Program-made: the position numbers and the translations under genes
Shown: one piece after another, positions 1 to 7,159 of the stretch
How positions within the stretch are numbered: the stretch's first letter is position 1
Layout of the letters: each line of letters opens with the position of its first letter
From: an uncultured Clostridia bacterium
GTDB lineage: Bacteria > Bacillota > Clostridia > TANB77 > CAG-508
Reading direction: 5' to 3'
Length of the DNA stretch: 13,494 bases
Assembly: GCA_947626705.1 (NCBI GenBank)
Contig: CANQTJ010000033.1
Coordinates: forward strand, 1-13,494
The notes under the pieces: generated by a model
The model's database searches: none
What the model saw: the letters and a program-made list of their open reading frames with translations, nothing else
Told to the model about the DNA's origin: nothing

Positions 1-12
1 TTTTCTTGCTGT

Positions 13-35
13 AAATAGATATTAAATATCTATTT
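13..35. promoter_or_regulatory. perfect AT-rich palindrome, possible operator
   Basis: Two 11-base arms (AAATAGATATT and its exact complement AATATCTATTT) flank a single central A. It lies just downstream of the expected start site of the outward minus-strand promoter at 47-76, which is a typical place for a repressor operator or for a structured 5' leader. No regulator gene is visible. The operator role is inference from position and symmetry. Confidence 0.4.
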
Positions 36-46
36 CTATTATATTC

Positions 47-76
47 ATTATAACCTGTTTTTATGCTAATTGTCAA
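47..76 (-). promoter_or_regulatory. sigma-A promoter firing off the left edge
   Basis: On the minus strand TTGACA (71-76) and TATAAT (47-52) are both exact consensus hexamers, separated by 18 bases. Transcription would start near position 40 and leave the window to the left, so the controlled gene is not seen. It sits directly behind the terminator of the DUF1848 locus, consistent with a new transcription unit starting here. Confidence 0.7.
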
Positions 77-97
77 CATTTTTTTAATTTTTATTAA

Positions 98-131
98 AAA
101 AATAGCTTATGCTTTTTGCACAGCTATTTTT
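98..131 (-). terminator. intrinsic terminator after the DUF1848 locus
   Basis: Arms AAAAATAGCT (98-107) and AGCTATTTTT (122-131) pair perfectly, with an inner TGC/GCA pairing around five Ts. On the minus strand the second arm continues into a T-rich tract (below 98), as expected for a Rho-independent terminator. It lies about 30 bases after the stop codon of the DUF1848 pseudogene. Confidence 0.7.
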
Positions 132-159
132 CAATATTAATGTAAATTGCAATTTATCT

Positions 160-890
160 CTAACTAAAAAAACTAATCTGACTATTTATATTCAACCAAC
201 TTTTTTGATTAGCATCTGTTATTTTATCTTCTGATTCTAATTCTCCAATTAAAAATGGGGAATTAGCATTATGTTTTTTTATATTATCTTTTACCAGTCC
301 TGAATTTGCATTTGCATAACAATATTTGCATAAATGTCCACAAGTATTATATGCACCTATATCATTTCCTAATAAACAAGTACAACCATTCCTTTTACTA
401 TTATTTTTGGGAGCATTTAATTTATTTTCTACTGCTTTTTCAATTATTTCTTTACTCATACAACCAGTTATATCTAAACCATAATCTTTTAAGAAACTTT
501 TTTCACAGCAAGAATGTATTGTAATGTTATTTTGTTTTCCTATTTTTGAAAATGCTTTTGCAATTTGTTTTTGTTCTTCTTCTGTTGGTGGTCTTAAGCC
601 AGGTGTTTTTTGTCTGGCACATTTGGCTCTATATCTTTTCCATAAGGTGTAATCGTTACAAACCAAAATTGCTTGTATTTGTCTAATTCTGATAAATGAG
701 AAATTAATGGATGTGGATTTTTGGTACAAAATGCTAAACAATCAACTACATTTGGATTTAAACTATATTTAGTTACTTGATGTTTATAATATGGATTTCT
801 AACATATACAAAACCTTCTTTTATTCTATTTAATAACCAATTAGAATAAAAAGCTGGTATATCAGTTCTCATTCCTGTATTTATTATCAT
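160..890 (-). pseudogene. DUF1848 protein, broken by internal deletion and frameshift
   Basis: Two overlapping minus-strand frames carry the two ends of one DUF1848 protein. The first (890 to about 603) has the family N-terminus: RTDIPAFYSNW, GFVYVRNPYY, VDCLAFCTKNPHP and TPYGKDIEPNVPDKK, then stops after three more residues. The other frame resumes near 597 with LRPPTEEE and carries the cysteine-rich C-terminus, including DIGAYNTC, the CxxxCxxC-type cluster CGHLCKYC and SPFLIGELESEDKI. From memory of the family, about 60-75 residues of the middle (the region around an RYDPI-like motif) are missing. Two defects together, missing coding length plus a frame change, make a real inactivating deletion more likely than one sequencing error. 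An SD-like AAAGGA precedes the ATG at 890. DUF1848 has no established function; its cysteine spacing resembles an iron-sulfur site of radical SAM proteins. Confidence 0.85.
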
Positions 891-1003
891 TTTTTATTTT
901 CCTTTTTTTTTAATATTCATTTTTCCTATTATCTCCATGGATAGTCTATAAAAAGCTATTTCTTTACTATTGCATTAAAATACATAAACATAAATGTAGT
1001 TAT

Positions 1004-1057
1004 AGTTATATATAACTGTAAGAGAACAGAAAGCTCATTTGCTCCCTGTTCTCTTAC
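1004..1057. repeat. two adjacent inverted repeats
   Basis: AGTTATATATAACT at 1004-1017 is a perfect 14-base palindrome. It abuts a hairpin with perfect 12-base arms, GTAAGAGAACAG (1018-1029) and CTGTTCTCTTAC (1046-1057), around a 16-base loop. The hairpin lies 20 bases past the stop codon of the 1077-1679 gene, so it could terminate that transcript or protect its 3' end. It lacks a following T-run on either strand, so it is not a textbook Rho-independent terminator. Its GC content fits the atypical gene rather than the surrounding DNA. Confidence 0.6.
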
Positions 1058-1076
1058 GCAGAATATCTCCAAAGTA

Positions 1077-1679
1077 TCAGCTTTCCTTACGGCTTTCCTT
1101 AATCAAAAACCTCCACTCAGTATTATTAATACCAAGGAATGCAATGTTAATCTTTGCAAAAATCCTTTCAACTTCTTCTTTAAACTCTCTGCTGTCGCTA
1201 TTCTCGGACCAGCTCATCTTCACGGTAATTTCGTAATTGACTCCCCACTGATTACTTAATACGAAATCTCCGCTTTTTATTTTTTCCATTGCCTCCTTAC
1301 TCATTTTTTTGGCCGACTCTTTTCGAGATTTAATTGTTCTCTTAATCTCTATATCGGACCAATAGAGCATCAGCTGAGCCTGAGTCCGCTTCTTCCCTTT
1401 GACCCATTCAGGAATTCCAATACCAATTTTTCCACATCCATATTTTACTTTAAATCCTACCTCTTTACATACTCTCTCGAGGTCATCCAAAGAAAACTCA
1501 TTGAATTGTGTTTTTTCGTAAATATAATAACCTCCGGCGGTCCAAGGGTTACAAGTAGCTACTCTTTTTTCAAATTCTTTCCGCATTATAGCGAGAAATC
1601 TTTCTTTAACATTTTGAAGACGTTCTGCTTCTTGTTTTTTGGCAATTGCCAATGTTTTGTTTGCGATACTTTTACTCAT
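1077..1679 (-). CDS. hypothetical protein, GC-atypical, probably acquired
   Basis: An unrecognised 200-residue, highly charged, soluble-looking protein. No signal peptide or membrane segment is visible. Residues 1-40 are a basic amphipathic helix rich in Lys, Glu and Arg. A central part (about 43-95) holds CNPWTAGGYYIY and YGCGKIGIGIPEWVKGKK. A Lys/Arg-rich stretch spans 112-135, and the C-terminal part (about 138-195) looks like alternating strands and helices. It has three scattered cysteines (43, 71, 82) and no metal-binding cluster I recognise. The gene has a strong SD (AAGGAGGAAATAAC before ATG) and its own consensus promoter at 1751-1779. Its DNA uses many C- and G-ending codons and is clearly less AT-rich than the genes on both sides, which suggests horizontal transfer, perhaps from a phage or integrative element. 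Function unknown. Confidence 0.75.
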   Translation of the reverse strand: MSKSIANKTLAIAKKQEAERLQNVKERFLAIMRKEFEKRVATCNPWTAGGYYIYEKTQFNEFSLDDLERVCKEVGFKVKYGCGKIGIGIPEWVKGKKRTQAQLMLYWSDIEIKRTIKSRKESAKKMSKEAMEKIKSGDFVLSNQWGVNYEITVKMSWSENSDSREFKEEVERIFAKINIAFLGINNTEWRFLIKESRKES

Positions 1680-1750
1680 AGTTATTTCCTCCTTGTTATT
1701 ATAATCGCATATACTTGTTTTGATAGGCTCTTGACCTTGAAACTATATTA

Positions 1751-1779
1751 ATTATATCATAATTATGTAAAATTGTCAA
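1751..1779 (-). promoter_or_regulatory. consensus sigma-A promoter of the 1077-1679 gene
   Basis: TTGACA (1774-1779) and TATAAT (1751-1756) on the minus strand are exact consensus hexamers with the optimal 17-base spacer. The predicted start near 1744 gives a leader of about 65 bases, ending in a strong AGGAGG ribosome binding site. A second TATAAT further upstream near 1816-1821 has only a weak -35 and is not called. Confidence 0.8.
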
Positions 1780-1959
1780 ATTAATGGACTTATTAATAGT
1801 GTAAAATGGTTATATTATATCGCAAAATTTCAAAAATGTCTTGAAAAATAAAAATTTTAATTACTCCAATTTTATAAAATAGTATTGACTTTATTGTTGA
1901 TAATTTATTTGTTAAATATGCTCAATAATAATTTAATCTCCTAACTCAATTTTATTTTT

Positions 1960-2676
1960 CTATTTAAGTTTACCTATTAATTCATTATATTGATCTACTA
2001 AATTTTGACTATTAAACAATACAGTATTATTACTAATGCTCCATTCTCTTTTATGTTCATTTAAAAAGTTTATAGTATCATTTGCAACTTGTAAATTTCC
2101 TTCTATTTTAGTTATTGACTCTTGTAAATCTTCTTTTATTTGTTTCAATTCTTTTTCTGTATCTTCATCTAACATTAAAGTTTCAAACAATTTATTATAC
2201 TTTTCACTCAAATTATAATTTTCTATATATTTAAACATTTTATCTTTTTCCATTAATGCAATCGTTTTTTCAGAACATTCTTCTAATTGTTTTTTTGTTT
2301 CGTCTATAAAAGATAATGTTTTTGTAAACTCTGGTCCATCTTCTTCATAATTATTTATTGATAATAAGCTAGAAACTTTTTCATCTTGTGCAATAGAAAT
2401 TATTTTTTGAATTTCTATTGCATAATCATTTAAATATGTTTTTATGGCTTTTTCTACTTTTGCATATTCTCCTGAAGTTTTTATATCATCTGTATTTACT
2501 GTGTCCACTGATAAATCTTTATTTTCTACAATATTATTAACTTCTTTAATAAGAGTCCTTTTTTGTATAAAATCTCGTCCAAATATTCCTGCTATTGCAA
2601 GAATTATAACTAAAATTAATATTATAATTATTATTATATGAGTTTTTTTATTATTTTTTTTATATCCTCTTTTCAT
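1960..2676 (-). CDS. membrane-anchored helical protein, unknown function
   Basis: 238 residues. A short Lys/Asn-rich N-terminus is followed by one hydrophobic segment, mostly isoleucine and leucine (about 13-33). The remaining 200 residues are charged and very likely helical, with heptad-like stretches around 125-215 (LEECSEKTIALMEKDK, KQIKEDLQESITKIE). It is probably anchored in the cytoplasmic membrane with the helical part outside. The spacer after an AAGGGA SD is long, about a dozen bases. Its start lies 37 bases after the stop of the similarly built anchored protein at 2714-3352, so the two are probably co-transcribed. It resembles the 7532-8452 protein in layout (anchor plus helical region rich in Asn, Lys and Glu), but I cannot show homology. 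No family recognised. Confidence 0.8.
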   Translation of the reverse strand: MKRGYKKNNKKTHIIIIIILILVIILAIAGIFGRDFIQKRTLIKEVNNIVENKDLSVDTVNTDDIKTSGEYAKVEKAIKTYLNDYAIEIQKIISIAQDEKVSSLLSINNYEEDGPEFTKTLSFIDETKKQLEECSEKTIALMEKDKMFKYIENYNLSEKYNKLFETLMLDEDTEKELKQIKEDLQESITKIEGNLQVANDTINFLNEHKREWSISNNTVLFNSQNLVDQYNELIGKLK

Positions 2677-2713
2677 TTTTTTATTTATCCCTTTCTTTTT
2701 TTATCGAATAATA

Positions 2714-3352
2714 TTATTCTCTCCCATCTACATAATCATTTGGAATATCAAAGTAAGTATCATTTACATTATAAGAAATATCAATTTTCATAATTTCTTC
2801 TTTATCATTTATTATAGTTTTTATATATTTTAATTCATCTCCACTATAATATAATCTTGTAGTAGCATTTTCTAAATTATCTACTGCCAAATCTTGATTA
2901 AATAAAAAACTTTGGCATTTAGTTGCTTCTTCATAATTGTATGTTTTTCCTTCTATCTTATCCTTACCTTTTGAAATTTGTTTACTATAGAAGTCTTCAA
3001 ATTGTTCCTTAATTTCTGTAAGAATTGTCGTGTTACTTTGATACTTATAATACATTTTATTTTCGTCATCTAAATAATAAGTATCTCCATTTTTAACTAT
3101 TTCTTTATATCCATAATTATCTTTTATTGCAATAAATATCTTATTATTTTCATCTATTGTTTTAGTAAAACTTATTTGTTTACTTTCTGATATATTTTTG
3201 TATGTTTCTGATATATTTTCATTGTTGTTTTGTCCATTATATAAATTTTTATTTTTATTATTTTTATTTATAAAAATTACACTTCCGATAATAATAAATA
3301 TTATTATTATAGCTACAAATAATATTATTGATATTTTTTTATTTTTATTCAT
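2714..3352 (-). CDS. membrane-anchored extracytoplasmic protein, LolA-like ending
   Basis: 212 residues. A basic N-terminus (MNKNKKIS) leads into one hydrophobic segment (about 8-28), then an Asn/Lys linker (29-50) and a beta-rich domain (about 55-212) with short alternating strands: FIAIKDNYGYKEIVKNGD, TYYLDDENKMYY, TTRLYYSGDELKYIKTI. It ends in YFDIPNDYVDGRE. The repeated strand pattern and the final F-x-IP-x-DY motif are common in outer-surface proteins with a LolA/LppX-like half-barrel in Gram-positive bacteria; this is a fold inference only. There is no lipobox cysteine, so anchoring is by the helix, not by lipid. An AAAGGA SD sits about 12 bases before ATG. It is the first gene of a likely two-gene unit with 1960-2676. 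Substrate and function unknown. Confidence 0.8.
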   Translation of the reverse strand: MNKNKKISIILFVAIIIIFIIIGSVIFINKNNKNKNLYNGQNNNENISETYKNISESKQISFTKTIDENNKIFIAIKDNYGYKEIVKNGDTYYLDDENKMYYKYQSNTTILTEIKEQFEDFYSKQISKGKDKIEGKTYNYEEATKCQSFLFNQDLAVDNLENATTRLYYSGDELKYIKTIINDKEEIMKIDISYNVNDTYFDIPNDYVDGRE

Positions 3353-3468
3353 AATTTACTACTATTCCTTTCTTAGAACAAATCGAACACTAAAAAATAT
3401 ATAATTTATTTTTATCCAATTTATTTAAATTATTAAAGCGCTGAAATTAACTGTTTTAAATTTTTTTA

Positions 3469-4614
3469 TTAATCTCCTAAATTAATTCCTACACTTCTTG
3501 CAGTTTTTACTAAATCATCGTCCATTGTAACTTTTCTTTGATTACTTACTGCTGTATTTCCAGAAACCGCTCCAATTTCTTTATTTTCTCCTACAACATC
3601 TTCTAATGATGCATAATCTACTTTTCCATTTTTTATAACTACTAAATTTCCAAATTTTCCTTCGATAGCTAATCTCATTGCTGCTGTTCCATATTTGGTT
3701 GATAAAACTCTGTCAAATGCTGTTGGAGTTCCTCCTCTTTGCATATATCCTAAAGTTGTATTTCTTGCTTCTAGTCCAGTTAGTTGTTCTAATTGCTTAG
3801 CAATTACTGGTCCAATGCCACCAAGTTTTGTATTATCTACACCTTTACCATTATCTCTCATACCTTGTATTACTAAATCTCCATCTTTTGCTTTTGCACC
3901 TTCTGCAACAACTACAATACTAAAATTCTTTCCTCTTTTTTGTCTATTTTTTATTTTTTCTGCAACTCTATTTATATCATACGGAATTTCTGGTATTAAT
4001 GCAACATCTGCTCCTCCAGCAATTGATGCTTCTAATGCTATCCATCCTGCATATCTTCCCATAACTTCTAATACCATTATTCTATGATGTGTTTCTCCAG
4101 TAGTATGAAGTCTATCTATTGCTTCCATTGCTACAGATACAGCTGTGTTATATCCAAATGTTATTTCTGTACACGCAACATCATTATCTATAGTTTTTGG
4201 TACACCTATTACATTTACTCCTTTTGTTGCAAAATCTCTTGCTGATTTCTGAGTTCCATCTCCTCCTAATGTAAAAATACAATCAAATCCATCATCTTTT
4301 ATATTTTGAACACAAACATCTGATAAATCTTTGTATTCTACATTTCCATCTTTATCAACAACTTTATAATTAAAAACATTTGCATTTGTTGATGAGCCTA
4401 TTATTGAACCTCCTTTTGGTAATATTCCTTCTGCATTTCCATCTTCTGCTGTACTTAATTTTACATATTCATTTTTTAATAGACCATTATATCCATCTAT
4501 AAAGCCATAACATTCTATTTGATGGTTTTCTGCTGTTTTTACAATTCCTCTTATTACTGCATTAAAACCTGCTACATCTCCTCCATTTGCTAATATTGCT
4601 ACTTTTTTAATCAT
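3469..4614 (-). CDS. pfkA: 6-phosphofructokinase
   Basis: 381-residue phosphofructokinase, which phosphorylates fructose 6-phosphate to the 1,6-bisphosphate in glycolysis. Visible motifs are the N-terminal phosphate loop NGGDVAGFNAVIRG (10-23), GGDGT (117-121), PKTIDND with the catalytic Asp (139-145, Asp143), MGRYAG (185-190) and GYMQRGGTPTAFDR (289-302). It is longer than the 320-residue enterobacterial enzyme because of insertions near 80-100 and at the C-terminus, which suits the group III/long clade. The donor-site residues are mixed: Gly in GGDGT is the ATP-type residue, while Lys in PKTIDND is typical of pyrophosphate-dependent enzymes, so the phosphoryl donor cannot be fixed from sequence. 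Ala replaces the usual Pro in GGDxPG. AAGGAGG lies just before the ATG. No pyruvate kinase gene is adjacent. Confidence 0.95.
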   Translation of the reverse strand: MIKKVAILANGGDVAGFNAVIRGIVKTAENHQIECYGFIDGYNGLLKNEYVKLSTAEDGNAEGILPKGGSIIGSSTNANVFNYKVVDKDGNVEYKDLSDVCVQNIKDDGFDCIFTLGGDGTQKSARDFATKGVNVIGVPKTIDNDVACTEITFGYNTAVSVAMEAIDRLHTTGETHHRIMVLEVMGRYAGWIALEASIAGGADVALIPEIPYDINRVAEKIKNRQKRGKNFSIVVVAEGAKAKDGDLVIQGMRDNGKGVDNTKLGGIGPVIAKQLEQLTGLEARNTTLGYMQRGGTPTAFDRVLSTKYGTAAMRLAIEGKFGNLVVIKNGKVDYASLEDVVGENKEIGAVSGNTAVSNQRKVTMDDDLVKTARSVGINLGD

Positions 4615-4727
4615 TTTTTATTCCTCCTTATTTATTTTTTTATTTTATATAATAAAAATACTTTTATTAAAGTTTTCCCTTTATTTTTATAGCTATTCTA
4701 TTATAAATCATTGTTACTATAAATTAA

Positions 4728-5249
4728 TTATTCTAGCATTTTCTTTATATCCTCATCTTCTTTTAATTCTTTACTCAAAAACATGTATGCTCTTTTATCT
4801 TGTTTAATTGCTATTTCTGCTAACTCTTTATCACTTCTTAAATTTAGACTTGCATATTTTATTATTATTCCTTTATTTTGTATTGCTGTTTTTACTACTT
4901 CTTTATCATCTCTTAATCGTTCACTTGCATAATATAGAGTTTGTCCATATGTTTTTACACTTTCCATTATAACATCTTTGTCTGCTTTTAATCTTTCTGA
5001 AACATAACAAGCTGTCCACGGTGCATTTTTTATTGCTAATAAAGCTATTTCTTTATTATCTTTTAGTTTGTTTGATACAAATTCCATTGATTCTCCATCT
5101 TGTTCTAAAGCTGTCTTTACTACATCTAAATCATTTTGTAATTCTTCTGAAGCAAATTCTAATAGTTTCCCTCTTTTTTTTACTGCTTGTAATACATAAT
5201 CTTTATTATTTTTGTTAGCTTTCATTTCAGTAACTTCTGCGTCTTCCAT
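4728..5249 (-). CDS. DUF4116 helical-repeat protein
   Basis: 173 residues made almost entirely of about six tandem copies of a 24-25 residue unit of the DUF4116 type, starting near residues 17, 41, 65, 90, 115 and 140 with a partial seventh at 165. The core pattern is DKEVVxxAIxxxGxxxxYASExLRxD. Each unit is predicted to be a helix pair, giving a small solenoid that would bind protein. In other bacteria such repeats occur in long arrays; this is a short stand-alone version with no other domain, signal peptide or membrane segment. It begins 37 bases after trmB stops, so it is probably co-transcribed with trmB. ATG at 5249 has a GTAGGA-like SD; a second ATG eight codons in is possible. Function unknown. 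Confidence 0.85.
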   Translation of the reverse strand: MEDAEVTEMKANKNNKDYVLQAVKKRGKLLEFASEELQNDLDVVKTALEQDGESMEFVSNKLKDNKEIALLAIKNAPWTACYVSERLKADKDVIMESVKTYGQTLYYASERLRDDKEVVKTAIQNKGIIIKYASLNLRSDKELAEIAIKQDKRAYMFLSKELKEDEDIKKMLE

Positions 5250-5286
5250 TACTTTTTCCTACTTTCTCTATTTATATTTTTTCGTT

Positions 5287-5955
5287 TTAAGAATATTTAT
5301 ATTGTGCAATTAAAGCTTTTATATTTATGCCTTGATCTGAAAACATTTTTTCATGTTCAGTTTCTATATTATTTTCAAATATTGGCTCATTGTGTAAATC
5401 GAAAGTCTTTGATAATATTTTAAATCCACTTTCTTCAAAATAATTCAAGCTTGAAGTAAATAAATCATCATCATCTGTTTTAAAATAAATTTCTCCTTTA
5501 TTATATAGAAATTGTTTATATTTTTCAAGCTGTTTTGTATGAGTTAATCTTTTTTTTCTGTGTTTTCCCTTTGGCCATGGATTGCAAAAATTTATATATA
5601 TTCTTCTAATTTCGTCTTTTTTATCTAAAATCATTAATATCCTTTCTATATCGAATCTTGTTAATATTATATTTTCTGGTTCTATATTTTTTTCTTTATA
5701 TACTTGCTCAACGTTTCTTTTTGCTAGTCCTAACATTGCATCAACTAAATCTATAGCTATATAGTTTATATTTAGGTTATTTGATGCTAGATTAGATATA
5801 AATTGACCTTTTCCACATCCTAATTCTAGATGTATTGGGTTTTCCTTATTTTTAAAGGTTTCTTTCCATTTTCCTTTATATTCTTCTGGGTTATCTATAT
5901 AAAATTTGCTTGTTTCTAGTTCTGGTCTAGCCCATTTTTTGTATCTTATTCTCAT
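5287..5955 (-). CDS. trmB: tRNA (guanine-N7)-methyltransferase TrmB
   Basis: 222 residues, full family length. It transfers a methyl group from S-adenosylmethionine to N7 of G46 in the tRNA variable loop. Visible are the SAM-binding motif LELGCGKG (43-50), the acidic end of strand 2 (IAIDL, 67-71), the family signature NFCNPWPKGKHRKKRL (122-137), the strand FKTDDDD (158-164) and the C-terminal TEHEKMF (199-205) that closes the active site. In the signature, Asn stands where the E. coli-type enzyme has Asp (DPWPK); as I recall, NPWPK is common in Clostridia, so this is probably not a defect. SD AAAGGA lies ahead of ATG. It heads a minus-strand unit with the DUF4116 gene, driven by the promoter at 6044-6072. 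Confidence 0.96.
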   Translation of the reverse strand: MRIRYKKWARPELETSKFYIDNPEEYKGKWKETFKNKENPIHLELGCGKGQFISNLASNNLNINYIAIDLVDAMLGLAKRNVEQVYKEKNIEPENIILTRFDIERILMILDKKDEIRRIYINFCNPWPKGKHRKKRLTHTKQLEKYKQFLYNKGEIYFKTDDDDLFTSSLNYFEESGFKILSKTFDLHNEPIFENNIETEHEKMFSDQGINIKALIAQYKYS

Positions 5956-6243
5956 TACTATTTTTTCCTTTCTTTTGGCATAAATTTTGTTGAGAAAGAA
6001 GTTAGATTTTGCTATATGATTATTTTATTTATAATTTTTTATTATTATATACATATTTTTTTTAATTGTAAAGAAGATTTTTTTACTGTAGAATATTGAT
6101 TGTTACTAGATAATGTTTTTCTAATAATATTAATTAAAATGCTGAAATATAATATTTTAATGAAATGACGAATGTGTGTTGATAAATTTTTAGAAATTTT
6201 TTGATATTTTATGGAAATTGACATCTATATAAATATATGTTAT
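5956..6243. other. divergent intergenic region, no gene seen
   Basis: This AT-rich stretch lies between the divergent trmB and RluA-family genes. It holds the trmB promoter (6044-6072, minus) and most of the RluA-gene promoter (6218-6246, plus). I see no reading frame with a ribosome binding site, no RNA gene and no strong hairpin. Confidence 0.6.
6044..6072 (-). promoter_or_regulatory. sigma-A promoter of trmB
   Basis: On the minus strand TTTACA (6067-6072) and exact TATAAT (6044-6049) are separated by 17 bases. The predicted start near 6037 leaves an untranslated leader of about 80 bases before the trmB ATG at 5955. Confidence 0.65.
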
Positions 6244-6246
6244 TTA
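6218..6246 (+). promoter_or_regulatory. promoter of the RluA-family gene, decides the start codon
   Basis: Exact TTGACA (6218-6223) is followed after 17 bases by a weak -10, TATTTA (6241-6246), preceded by TG as in extended -10 promoters. Transcription would start near 6253, after the ATG at 6250. This favours the in-frame ATG at 6271, which also has an AGGAA ribosome binding site at 6256-6260. Confidence 0.5.
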
Positions 6247-6270
6247 TAAATGAAAAGGAAATATATTATT

Positions 6271-7150
6271 ATGAAACTAAAATATACTGTAAAAAATAAT
6301 GAATTAAATATAAATCAAATATTACAAAATGAACTTAAAATTTCATCTAGATTATTATATAAATTAATTAAAAATAATCTAATTTTTTTGAATGGAAAAA
6401 ATTGTGATACTAGAAACTTTGCAAATTTAGAAGACATTATAACAATAGATTTTGATTATGAAGAAGATAATTCTAATATAGTTCCAAATAATATGAATTT
6501 AGATATTATATTTGAAGATGAATGGTTATTAATTGTTAATAAACCTGCTAATCTTGCTATTCATCCTTCTATTTTGCATTATTCTGATTCTTTATGTAAT
6601 GGTATTAGATTTTATTTTGATTCTATTGGTTTAAAGAAAAAAATTAGACCTGTTAATAGGCTTGATTTAAATACTTCTGGTTTAGTTATTTTTGCTAAAT
6701 GTGAGTATATTCAAGAATGTTTAATTTCTCAAATGAAAGAAAATAAATTTAAAAAAGAATATTTGTGTTTTTGTGAAGGAATTTTTGATAATAAATCTGG
6801 TACTATTAATTTACCAATTGCTAGGAAAGAAAATAGTATTATTGAAAGATGTATTTCTGACAAAGGTCAAAAATCTATAACTCATTATGAAGTTTTACAA
6901 GAGTTTGATAATTATAGTTTAGTTAAATGTATTTTAGAAACTCGGTAGAACTCATCAAATTAGAGTTCATTTGTCTGCTATTGGTCATTCATTACTTGGA
7001 GATTCTTTATATGGTTCTAGTTCTAAACTAATTAATAGACAAGCTTTGCATTGCTATAAGTTGCAATTCATTCATCCTATTACTAAAACAGAAGTTAAGT
7101 TTACAGCTGATTTGCCTAAAGACTTTCTTTTTCTGTCAAAAATTATATAA
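6271..7150 (+). pseudogene. RluA-family pseudouridine synthase, single-base frameshift
   Basis: The product would convert specific uridines in RNA to pseudouridine. The first frame has an S4-like N-terminal region (about 20-70 counted from 6250), the motif IIFEDEWLLIVNKPANLAIHP (86-106) and the catalytic motif NRLDLNTSGLVIFAK with Asp139. It then hits a stop at 6946-6948 just as the conserved T-GRTHQIRVHL motif begins. One extra C near 6943 is responsible: from 6944 the next frame continues GRTHQIRVHLSAIGHSLLGDSLYG, then ALHCYKLQFIHP, and stops at 7148-7150. Both halves are otherwise intact and together give the usual RluA length, so this is either a recent mutation or a base-calling error. 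No slippery heptamer is visible, so programmed shifting is unlikely. The specific paralogue (RluD, YlyB/YjbO-type) cannot be told. The start at 6271 is preferred over 6250 because only it has an SD. Confidence 0.9.
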
Positions 7151-7159
7151 ATTTTAAAA

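Noticed and set aside
894..920. Tiny minus-strand frame (MNIKKKGK, then stop) just ahead of the DUF1848 start
   Set aside because: It has an AGGA-like site and ends three bases before the gene, but an eight-codon lysine-rich frame in such AT-rich DNA is expected by chance.
1814..1845. Second promoter (AAGACA-17-TATAAT) upstream of the GC-atypical gene
   Set aside because: The -35 is weak and TATAAT is frequent in this composition; the exact-consensus promoter at 1751-1779 suffices.
3695..4087. Plus-strand 130-codon open frame inside pfkA
   Set aside because: It is antisense to well-conserved phosphofructokinase motifs, has no ribosome binding site and its composition mirrors the real gene. 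The same applies to open frames inside der (11689-11946, 11814-12245, 12291-12524), gpsA (9612-9941), plsY (10865-11203) and others.
4728..5249. Tandem DNA repeat or CRISPR-like array
   Set aside because: The periodicity is at protein level (25-residue DUF4116 units); the DNA copies are too diverged, and no CRISPR repeat-spacer pattern occurs anywhere in the window.
6930..6960. Programmed frameshift in the RluA-family gene
   Set aside because: No slippery heptamer, no internal SD at a suitable distance and no clear downstream structure; pseudouridine synthases are not known to use frameshifting.
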